64,000 nt of DNA from contig CP054187.1 of NCBI GenBank assembly GCA_015200345.1, positions 2,154,470 to 2,218,469 of the forward strand, in the 5' to 3' direction. The notes beneath the pieces are model-generated. The model was not told where the DNA came from. It saw nothing but the letters and a program-made list of their open reading frames with translations, and ran no database searches. The stretch is from Planctomycetia bacterium. GTDB lineage: Bacteria; Planctomycetota; Phycisphaerae; UBA1845; UTPLA1. The translations under genes were made by a program, and so were the position numbers. This document shows positions 1-7,010 of the stretch, piece after piece (the stretch's first letter is position 1; each line of letters starts with the position of its first letter).

Positions 1-488
1 CTCATCAACTGAAACGTCGCGCCGCGGCGAACCAGATCGCCGTGACGCGCCACAAACCGCTGTACCGATCGACCGTCAAACGCCAGCCGGGCGCGATCGC
101 CCATCTGATACCAGAATCCGCACAGGCCGCGCTTGCGCCAGCGGCTGATCGTCTTGGTTGACACGCGCAGCCGCTGCGCGAGGGCCTCGCTGTCATACAA
201 CGGGCCGACCGCCGCCTCGCAGGGCAGCGGATTGTTTTCGGTGAGAAGATCCATCAACTCAACGAGATCGCCCACCAGCTCGCGTCCACCCAGAACGCCG
301 TCCAGGCCTCGACGCGGGCGATAGCCGGTGATGTGGAAGCAGATAAATGCGTACGGATAGTCCGTTTCGGGATCGATCAAGTCGACGAGGTGCGCAATGC
401 CCTCGAGCTGTCGCGGGCGCAGCCGCGCCGGCGAGAGCAGCAGCTCTCGGCCCAGTTGTCCTATTTCAGGATGGGAGAATCGCGCCAT
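1..488 (-). CDS. Sigma-70-family factor of the planctomycete type, N-terminal fragment (cut by window edge)
   Basis: A minus-strand frame opens with ATG at 488 and stays open to base 1, so the C-terminal part lies outside the window. The translation starts MARFSHPEIGQLGREL, has 'LRPRQLEGIAHLVDLIDPE' and 'ITGYRP' near residues 20-50, and a helix-turn-helix-like 'VSTKTISRWRKRGL' near residue 120. From memory of the family, this order (RQL..IDPE.TYPY, ITGYRP, then an HTH) is typical of the N-terminal extension of planctomycete RNA polymerase sigma factors. The sigma regions 2-4 themselves are not visible here. It could instead be another HTH regulator sharing this N-terminal module. Confidence 0.55.
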   Translation of the reverse strand, partial: MARFSHPEIGQLGRELLLSPARLRPRQLEGIAHLVDLIDPETDYPYAFICFHITGYRPRRGLDGVLGGRELVGDLVELMDLLTENNPLPCEAAVGPLYDSEALAQRLRVSTKTISRWRKRGLCGFWYQMGDRARLAFDGRSVQRFVARHGDLVRRGATFQLM

Positions 489-828
489 GGCGTCTTACTT
501 CCTGAATGCGAGGCTGGCTCACAACACCGCGAGGCTAACGGCAGGCTACGAATCGCGCGGCTTCGAGCCGCGCCGTGGAGGGTTTGCGCGCGGCCTAGCG
601 GCGGGTACTTTCTCACCTAATTATCGCCCGTCCAGCTCGCAAAGTCAATTCGGTCAGGCCGGAAATATCGACCCTGCCGTAACGCAAAGCCCTTACTGAA
701 AACGGGTTACGTCATCCGCACACTGTTCAACAGCCGCCTGACCTGTTCATCGTACAGGAGAAACGCTTGTTCGAATCTGGTCTCAAGGGAAACGGCCAGG
801 CCCACGGATGGCGACTCCTCCGCATCAT
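489..828. other. Intergenic stretch, no gene supported
   Basis: About 340 bases between the start of the left-edge gene and the end of the methyltransferase. It presumably holds the promoter of the left-edge gene. A minus-strand frame that overlaps the end of the methyltransferase runs open to 707 and could be a frameshifted tail of that gene, but nothing proves it. I see no terminator hairpin or RNA gene. Confidence 0.4.
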
Positions 829-1506
829 CTACTTGGCGAAGATGCAAAGATTCTTGTCGTCGCATGCGACGAGCCGCAAGGCGAAGTGGTCGGCGATCCA
901 CTCCATCGTGCGCCTGGAATAAAAACAGACATGCGTCGGATCGCGCGCGTACCACCAATCCGCCGCAGCCGACGGGCCGGAGTGGAATAACGTCGATGCA
1001 ACCAAATGCCCGCCGGGTCGAACGCACTTCACGGCTTCGGCGACGTCGGCGACGCCGCCGCAGAAGTGCTCGAACGTCTCGACGGCGAACACCGCATCGA
1101 ATGGCCGCGATCGATCGGCCTGCGGCGCGAAAAACGGATCGTACCCCAGCGCATCACAGCCTCGCCGGCGAAGCAACTCCACCAGCACCGGCGGATCGCC
1201 CGGTCCGCAGCCGAAGTCCAGCACGCGGCGGGGCGGCGAGGCGTGTTTCGCGCCGACGCCCGGCAGCGCTTCCCAGGCCGCGATCAGGATCTCGAATCGC
1301 CGCACGTACTCGCTGTTGGTCAGGCTGTTTTGATGATTGCGGTACCGGGCCTGCTGCCCGGCGGACGAAAGGTGACACGATCGAGGCACCCACAACAATT
1401 CACAGGCCGGGCAGGCGTGCAGCGGCCGCCGAAAGACCGGCACGGGCGGTCCGCCGGCCGCGCCGCACAGCGGGCAGAATTCGAACTCGACGCCTGTCTT
1501 TTTCAT
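829..1506 (-). CDS. Class I SAM-dependent methyltransferase with N-terminal zinc-binding cysteines
   Basis: A 225-residue protein starting at ATG 1506. Two CxxC pairs ('CPLCG' near residue 11 and 'CPAC' near residue 32) form a probable zinc ribbon, followed by a Rossmann methyltransferase core. SAM motif I is 'RVLDFGCGPGDPPVLVELL' and the acidic post-motif region is 'DALGYDPF'. 'FDAVFAVETFEHF' and 'GGHLVASTLFHSG' follow as motifs II and III. The pattern matches the Methyltransf_23 group, many members of which act on sugars or small molecules. The substrate cannot be read from the sequence. The gene stands alone, divergent from nrdJ. Confidence 0.8.
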   Translation of the reverse strand: MKKTGVEFEFCPLCGAAGGPPVPVFRRPLHACPACELLWVPRSCHLSSAGQQARYRNHQNSLTNSEYVRRFEILIAAWEALPGVGAKHASPPRRVLDFGCGPGDPPVLVELLRRRGCDALGYDPFFAPQADRSRPFDAVFAVETFEHFCGGVADVAEAVKCVRPGGHLVASTLFHSGPSAAADWWYARDPTHVCFYSRRTMEWIADHFALRLVACDDKNLCIFAK

Positions 1507-1701
1507 GCCGAAACCCGGCTGCGACGCCGGCGATCCATGCCGGGCAAACGCATGGGATCGAGAGCGCCGGAATTCTTGTGAGTTGTGTTGCGGTCTCCCG
1601 CCAACATTCTGGGGGCAACGGTATTACAACGGAAATTGACGATTCCGGGCAACAAATCAGCGGTTCAAATGTAAGCGTCCGTCTTACCGGACTTTACAGT
1701 C

Positions 1702-1717
1702 TGACAATATTTTGATG
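1702..1717 (+). promoter_or_regulatory. Degenerate second NrdR box
   Basis: The 16-mer TGACAATATTTTGATG matches the inner half of the NrdR box consensus (ACACWATATWTWGTGT-like). It begins exactly 32 bases before the strong box at 1734, the three-helical-turn spacing typical of tandem NrdR boxes. Alone it would not be convincing; the spacing is what supports it. Confidence 0.5.
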
Positions 1718-1726
1718 AAGAAATGA

Positions 1727-1755
1727 TTGACCCCCACAACATGTTGTGGTATTTT
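1727..1755 (+). promoter_or_regulatory. Predicted nrdJ promoter
   Basis: A -35 element TTGACC (1727-1732) and a -10 element TATTTT (1750-1755) are separated by exactly 17 bases. The spacer is almost entirely the palindrome at 1734-1749, so a repressor bound there would block RNA polymerase. The predicted transcript would start near 1762 and carry a leader of roughly 245 nt. Confidence 0.6.
1734..1749 (+). promoter_or_regulatory. NrdR box (perfect 16-bp palindrome)
   Basis: CCACAACATGTTGTGG is a perfect inverted repeat and fits the NrdR box consensus at most positions (C2, C4, A6, AT at 8-9, T11, G13, G15). NrdR is the ATP/dATP-cone repressor of bacterial ribonucleotide reductase genes. The next gene downstream is a ribonucleotide reductase, and the site lies between -35 and -10. 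The nrdR gene itself is not in the window. Confidence 0.72.
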
Positions 1756-2005
1756 CCCGTCCCGCCCTCAAGTGGGCATCATGGACCTTCCGAAATAGTC
1801 CGAGTGCCCCCGAGCGGGCAGCTCCCGGAGTTGAGGCCTCAAATGCCCTCATGCTTCGCTGGCGTTGTGTTGTGCCTGGCCGGTCGATCTGATCGGCCGG
1901 GGTTCCCGCGGTCCCGGGCGGGTGGGTGTCGTATCCCCGGGCGAATCGTCGTTTTCCTTTGAGTCATTGTTTTTCAACGGCCCTTTTTTCTGCACTGGTG
2001 CGCAC
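1756..2005 (+). promoter_or_regulatory. Structured 5' leader of nrdJ
   Basis: About 250 bases lie between the predicted promoter and the nrdJ start. They contain a hairpin in which GGGC pairs with GCCC and an inner GGAC with GTCC (around 1775-1815), and a tighter stem near 1880-1905 (CCGG.CGAT-CTG-ATCG.CCGG). I could not find a B12-box sequence, so a cobalamin riboswitch is not supported although the enzyme uses adenosylcobalamin. No RNA family was recognised. Confidence 0.35.
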
Positions 2006-4675
2006 ATGTTGCCTGTTTCGATGGAACGAACCGTTCGACGCGACACGGAAGTCGCCCCCTCGCGCTACGGCGCCTTCGGACTGACCAAAAACGCGCTGAC
2101 TGTTCTGGAGGCGCGTTATCTCGAAAAGGACGAATCCGGCAAGTGCACGGAGACGCCCGACGATTTGTTTGAGCGTGTGGCCAAGACCATGGCCGATATC
2201 GAGGCGCGCTACGGCGGCGACGCGAAGACGTGCAGCGAGTGGAAGATCCGTTTCAAGGCGCTCATGACCAGCCGCCGGTTCATGCCCAACAGCCCGACGC
2301 TCATGAACGCGGGCCGATCGATGGGCATGCTTAGCGCGTGCTTCGTGTTGCCGGTGCCCGATTCGATCGACGGCATCTTCGACTCGATCAAGCACACGGC
2401 ACTGATTCAGAAGGCCGGCGGCGGCACGGGCTTCGCCTTCGACGAGCTTCGGCCGACCGGGGACTACATCAGGTCGAGCGGCGGCACGACGAGCGGTCCG
2501 ATTTCGTTCTGGCGGGCGTTCAGCGAGGCGACCAACGCGATTCAACAGGGCGCGTTTCGCCGCGGGGCCAACATGGGCATGATGTACATCCATCACCCGG
2601 ACATTCTGAAGTTCCTGTATGCCAAGCAAGACCTGGGGCAATTCACCAATTACAACATTTCGGTGAAAGTGACCGACGCGTGGATGGACGAGTTTCTCCG
2701 CAACGCCGACACGCCGCACGTCGTCCGCAATCCGCGCACGAAGCAGGAATTTGTCCTGCCGCGCGGTCTGTCGATCTCCGAGTACACGATCAAGGACCTG
2801 ATCCCGCTGGCCGAGTACGACGGGAAGATGCCGGTGTATTCCAAGCGGGACGTTTGGGACATCATCGTTCGCCATGCGTGGCAGACCGGTGAGCCGGGCA
2901 TCGTCTTCATTGACCGCATCAACGAAGCCAATCCGACGCCGCACATCGGTCGCATCGAGGCCACGAACCCCTGCGGCGAGCAGCCGTTGCTGCCGTACGA
3001 GGCGTGCAATCTGGGCAGCATCAATCTCGGCCTGTTCGTCGTGGACGAAGGCACGGCGGCGGCGCGCGTCGACTGGGACGGCCTGCGCGAGACGATTCAC
3101 GACTCGGTGCGGTTTCTGGACAACGTGATCGACGCAAACAACTACCCGCTCCGGCAGATTCACGACGCCTGCATGGGCAATCGCAAGATCGGCCTGGGCG
3201 TGATGGGGTTTGCCGACGCGTTGTACAAGCTGGGCGTGCCCTACAACTCCGACGACGGCGTGGCCTGGGGCGAACGATTCATGAAGTTTGTGAACGACGA
3301 GGCGCACAATTACTCGGAGAAGCTCGCCCGCGAGCGCGGCAGTTTCCCGAACTGGCCCGACAGCACCTGGGACAAGATCGCCCACCGGCCGATGCGCAAC
3401 AGCTGTGCCACGACGGTGGCGCCGACGGGGACGATCAGCATCATCGCCGATTGTTCGGGCGGCGTGGAGCCGATGTTCAGCCTCGCATTCTTCCGCAACG
3501 TGCTGAAGGGGCAGGTGCAGGGCAAGGCGCCGCTGGTCGAGACGAATGAGACGTTCGAGCGCGTCGCGCGCCAGCGCGGATTCTATAGCGAGGGACTGAT
3601 GGAACAGATCGCCACGGAGGGCACCCTCGCCCATTTAGACGGCATCCCCGAGGACGTGAAACGCGTCTTCGTCTGTGCCCACGACATCGAGCCGCACTGG
3701 CACATCCGGATGCAGGCGGCGTTTCAGAAGCACTGCGATTCGTCGATCAGCAAGACGATCAACTTCTCGCACGACGCCGACGTGGACGACGTCGATCGCA
3801 TCTACCGCATGGCGTACGAGCTGAATTGCAAGGGCGTCACCGTCTATCGCGACGGCTGCCGATCCAGCCAGCCGATGGCCCTGAAGGACTCCGAGAAAAA
3901 GCACCGGGAGATGACCGCGGGCAAGGCAAACGGCAATGGCAACGGCCACTCGGACCATCATGACGAGCCGGATGAAAACGCGTCGGTCGCCGAGGTGCTG
4001 CCGACCGAACTGCCGCGGATCACCACGGCGACCAACCTGTTCGGCGAGCGGATCACCGAAGTGAAGAAACCGGTCACACCGCCGCTGAACCCGAAGGAGC
4101 CGCCGGCGATCACGAGCGGCATCCGCATTCGCCAGCAGACGCCGTTCGGCAACATGCACATTCAGATCACGGTCGATCCGATTGAGCAGCGCGAGCTGGA
4201 AGTCTTCGCGCAGCTCGGCAAGGGCGGCGATCTCGCGACGAGCGACCTCGAAGCCATTTGCCGCATGATCAGCCTGTGGCTGCGGGCCGGCGGCACGCTG
4301 AACCACGTCATCAAGCAGCTGTCGGGCATCGGCTCGTCGCTGCAAATCGCCACGCGGCACGGGCGGATCATGTCGCTGCCCGACGGCCTGGCCCAGGCGC
4401 TCAAGCGGTACATTCGCGCGAAGGAGCGGCATGGGCTGAAGGCGATTCTCATCGGCGACGTCGATCCGGCGGAGATCGAGAGCGAACCGGCCGTCGCGAC
4501 GCCGCCCGTGGGTGACACGACGCTGACCGCAGCCAGCCGCCTCGCCGAGCCGGAAGCGCGGCCGCTGCGACCCGATCGCAATCTCTTCGGCGTGAAGTGC
4601 CCGGAATGCGGCAGCCGGCTCGACATGGGCGAAGGCTGCACGAAATGCCACGGGTGTGGATATTCACAATGTTGA
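2006..4675 (+). CDS. nrdJ: Adenosylcobalamin-dependent (class II) ribonucleotide reductase
   Basis: This enzyme reduces ribonucleotides to deoxyribonucleotides using a B12-derived thiyl radical. With ATG 2006 the protein has 889 residues. The redox cysteines and radical cysteine are recognisable as Cys112 ('SACFVLPV'), Cys323 ('NPCGEQ', with Glu325) and Cys334 ('ACNLGS'). Their spacing resembles Thermotoga NrdJ. 'NSCATTVAPTGTISII' follows, as is typical. After a polar linker near residues 630-690 comes a TSCPD-type domain ('FGNMHIQITVD'). The C-terminal tail is zinc-ribbon-like ('CPECGSRLD', 'CTKCHGCGYSQC') and probably shuttles reducing equivalents. The frame is also open upstream to 1865, but 2006 is preferred because homology begins soon after it. 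Promoter, NrdR boxes and leader precede it. Confidence 0.93.
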   Translation: MLPVSMERTVRRDTEVAPSRYGAFGLTKNALTVLEARYLEKDESGKCTETPDDLFERVAKTMADIEARYGGDAKTCSEWKIRFKALMTSRRFMPNSPTLMNAGRSMGMLSACFVLPVPDSIDGIFDSIKHTALIQKAGGGTGFAFDELRPTGDYIRSSGGTTSGPISFWRAFSEATNAIQQGAFRRGANMGMMYIHHPDILKFLYAKQDLGQFTNYNISVKVTDAWMDEFLRNADTPHVVRNPRTKQEFVLPRGLSISEYTIKDLIPLAEYDGKMPVYSKRDVWDIIVRHAWQTGEPGIVFIDRINEANPTPHIGRIEATNPCGEQPLLPYEACNLGSINLGLFVVDEGTAAARVDWDGLRETIHDSVRFLDNVIDANNYPLRQIHDACMGNRKIGLGVMGFADALYKLGVPYNSDDGVAWGERFMKFVNDEAHNYSEKLARERGSFPNWPDSTWDKIAHRPMRNSCATTVAPTGTISIIADCSGGVEPMFSLAFFRNVLKGQVQGKAPLVETNETFERVARQRGFYSEGLMEQIATEGTLAHLDGIPEDVKRVFVCAHDIEPHWHIRMQAAFQKHCDSSISKTINFSHDADVDDVDRIYRMAYELNCKGVTVYRDGCRSSQPMALKDSEKKHREMTAGKANGNGNGHSDHHDEPDENASVAEVLPTELPRITTATNLFGERITEVKKPVTPPLNPKEPPAITSGIRIRQQTPFGNMHIQITVDPIEQRELEVFAQLGKGGDLATSDLEAICRMISLWLRAGGTLNHVIKQLSGIGSSLQIATRHGRIMSLPDGLAQALKRYIRAKERHGLKAILIGDVDPAEIESEPAVATPPVGDTTLTAASRLAEPEARPLRPDRNLFGVKCPECGSRLDMGEGCTKCHGCGYSQC

Positions 4676-4860
4676 CGGATCGCGTGCCAACTGACCGCGT
4701 CGGAACCACAGGAAAGCGGGCCCTGCTCGTTCTGGCTCCGCGTTCACGGACGGCGCGATGGTTCACGATCAGGGGAGTTGTACGTCGCATGGATGCGAAA
4801 GCCTGCCTTTCGTGACCTGTCAATCAGGAGTCGATTGAAGCACGGCTTCTTTCCCCTCCG

Positions 4861-4908
4861 GAAAGCGCCGCGGTTTCCCAAGAGGACCGCGACGCTTTCT
4901 TTGTTTTT
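4861..4908 (+). terminator. Strong intrinsic terminator (nrdJ terminator or attenuator)
   Basis: The stem GAAAGCG-c-CGCGGT pairs with ACCGCG-a-CGCTTTC (4861-4899) around an 11-base loop and is followed directly by TTTGTTTTT (4900-4908). It lies 186 bases after the nrdJ stop and 77 bases before the next gene. It could terminate nrdJ, or act as an attenuator if a promoter lies in the 4676-4860 gap, in which I see no gene. Confidence 0.8.
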
Positions 4909-4985
4909 ACGTGCAGGCCATCGGATCGCGTCGCCTCGCGCAACAGGGATACCCGGGCCACGGCCACCCGATTGGTTCGATTATC

Positions 4986-7010
4986 ATGCAGCGCATGGAC
5001 TTGAGTGCGACGGAATTGGACGCCCCGCATGAACGGCGAACCCGCGGTGCGGCCATTTTCGCGCTGCTCGCCATCCTCTCGCTTGGAATGTGGGTTGAGA
5101 TCCGCCGCATTCCGGCGGTGTACGACGCGCAGCGCGTGCTGACGGGCGACCCGGATGACGCCATGCGCCTGTATCGCGTGCGGCAGATTGTCGGCGGCGC
5201 GCGGTCATACATCCGCAACGAGCCATTGATCAATTATCCGCTCGGAGCCGAGCTGCACTGGACCGCACCGGTCGATGCGCTGTTCGCGGGGACGGCGGCC
5301 ATGCTCAAGCCGTTCATCCGCCACCCGGACCCGGTCGCGCTGGTGCTCGCGTGGATTCCTCCCGTGCTGGGCGCGGCGTATCTCGTCGTGATCTATGCGC
5401 TGGTGCGAGCGCTGGCGGGGGCCGGCGGCGCAGCGGCCGGCCTGCTCGCGGCGCTCGCGACCGCCGTCAGCCCCGCGTATCACCGGGCGTTTCAACTCGG
5501 CCACGCCGATCACCAGTGCGCGGTGGAACTTCTTATTTTGATTTCTGTATATTTTATGTTCGCCCGGCGCAACGCGGCAGCGGCCGGCACGGCGATCGGG
5601 CTGGCGATCTGGATTGCGCCGCAGGCGCTGGCGGCGTGGCTGGCGATCTTCGCGGGATTGCTGGTCGACGCTCCGCACCGCCGAGCCTTTTCCTCCGCCG
5701 CGCTGGCGGTCGTCCTGCTGGGTTACCTCGTCGAAAATGCGCCGGCTCACCTGGCGCGCCTGCATGTTGACAAGATCAGTCTATTTCATGCCGTGCTCTT
5801 GGCGCTCGCGTGGCTCGCGCCGTCTACTTTGCGTTCTACTTCCGCGACCCCTTCAAAGGAGCACCCGATTCAGCCAAGCCCGACTCGCGACGCATTCGCC
5901 GACACGTTGCTGTCCCGCATTCTCTTCGCAGCCCTCGCCCTGGGACTGGCGGCCCTGTTTGCCTGGTCGCCGAATCGCCTGTTCGAATTCGTGTCCCGCC
6001 CGGAGTTCTTCCGCTGGTCCGACGCCATCATGGAATTGCAGCCGCTCATTCTCCGCGCCGGCGACGAATGGTCGTTTGCCAATCTTCATCGCCTGCTCGG
6101 ATTCGCGCCCTATGCCCTGCCCATCGCGATGATCTTCTTTCTCCGCGCGCCACACATCGACCTCGCCGCGCGCATCGCCCTCGCCCTGCTCGCCGTCGGC
6201 TTTATCACGCTCTCCATCCTGCAGCGCCGCTGGATCGACCACGTCAACGGCGGTCTCATCCCCGTCATTGTCCTCGGCGCATTCGAAGCCGCGCGACGGC
6301 TGGCCCCGCCACGCTGGATCGCCCCAGTCGTAGCGATCATGTCGGCAATTGTATTCTTTCCATCCGCTCGCGGCGTCCTGACCGCCCCTGTCCCCGCGAC
6401 GCATCCGCAACTGCTTCGCACCGCCGCCGTCGCCGAGCATATTCGACGCTTCGAAGCCGCGCAGCCAGCCGATCAGTACCGCCGCGCCATTCTCGCGGAA
6501 GAAGGCGAAGGCCCGATGCTGCTGGATCGCACCGGCCTGCCCGTCGTCGCCGCGCCCTATCACCGCGCGCTGGACGGCATCATCGAAGTCGCGCGATTCT
6601 TCACGGAGACCGATCCGGCCACCGCGCGCAAGCAACTCGATCGCCTTGGCGTGCGATACATTGTTGTGCCATTGCGACCGGGTGAGCAACTTCTGAACAT
6701 GGAATGCATCGCGTACGGCGAATGGCGCTCGTTCGACCCGCCCGACCGTCGCATCGACGGCGACGGCAACCTCGCGCTGACGCTGCACTTCCGCCCGCGC
6801 GTCGTAAAAACGATGGCTTATCGACTCGCCATGCTCGGTCCGCCGCCGGAACTGGGCCTGCGCCTGCTCGCACGAACCCGTGAAGGCGCCCCCATGCCCG
6901 ACGGCTTGTCGGGATTGCTCTACGTCGTGGAGAATGCGCCGAGCACCGCTCAACCAGCGACCGCGCCGAGCGGCGGCAACGATCACGCAACGATCCGGAA
7001 GACGCCATGA
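4986..7010 (+). CDS. STT3/PglB-like polytopic membrane glycosyltransferase (putative)
   Basis: A multi-pass membrane protein of about 674 residues. Near the N-terminus 'TGDPDDAMRLYRVRQI' gives an acidic motif after the first membrane segment. It is followed by 'INYPLGAELHWTAPVDALF' and 'LGHADHQCAVELL'. These resemble the DxD-, YPxG..hW- and GxxDHH-type motifs of STT3-family oligosaccharyltransferases. About ten hydrophobic segments occupy the first 450 residues; the C-terminal 200 residues look soluble. ATG 4986 is chosen although the frame is open from 4911. The stop overlaps the ligA start by four bases (ATGA), implying translational coupling. A more general GT-C enzyme is the alternative. 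Confidence 0.55.
   Translation: MQRMDLSATELDAPHERRTRGAAIFALLAILSLGMWVEIRRIPAVYDAQRVLTGDPDDAMRLYRVRQIVGGARSYIRNEPLINYPLGAELHWTAPVDALFAGTAAMLKPFIRHPDPVALVLAWIPPVLGAAYLVVIYALVRALAGAGGAAAGLLAALATAVSPAYHRAFQLGHADHQCAVELLILISVYFMFARRNAAAAGTAIGLAIWIAPQALAAWLAIFAGLLVDAPHRRAFSSAALAVVLLGYLVENAPAHLARLHVDKISLFHAVLLALAWLAPSTLRSTSATPSKEHPIQPSPTRDAFADTLLSRILFAALALGLAALFAWSPNRLFEFVSRPEFFRWSDAIMELQPLILRAGDEWSFANLHRLLGFAPYALPIAMIFFLRAPHIDLAARIALALLAVGFITLSILQRRWIDHVNGGLIPVIVLGAFEAARRLAPPRWIAPVVAIMSAIVFFPSARGVLTAPVPATHPQLLRTAAVAEHIRRFEAAQPADQYRRAILAEEGEGPMLLDRTGLPVVAAPYHRALDGIIEVARFFTETDPATARKQLDRLGVRYIVVPLRPGEQLLNMECIAYGEWRSFDPPDRRIDGDGNLALTLHFRPRVVKTMAYRLAMLGPPPELGLRLLARTREGAPMPDGLSGLLYVVENAPSTAQPATAPSGGNDHATIRKTP

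Noticed and set aside
707-1027. Minus-strand frame overlapping the methyltransferase end and running to 707
   Set aside because: It might be a frameshifted C-terminus, but the annotated gene already ends plausibly and there is no evidence for a frameshift.
1756-2005. Cobalamin riboswitch before nrdJ
   Set aside because: The conserved B12-box sequence is not present, despite the enzyme's cofactor.
1964-3634. 556-codon minus-strand frame opposite nrdJ
   Set aside because: It is the shadow of the nrdJ codons; its composition is dominated by Arg/His/Ala and it has no motif.
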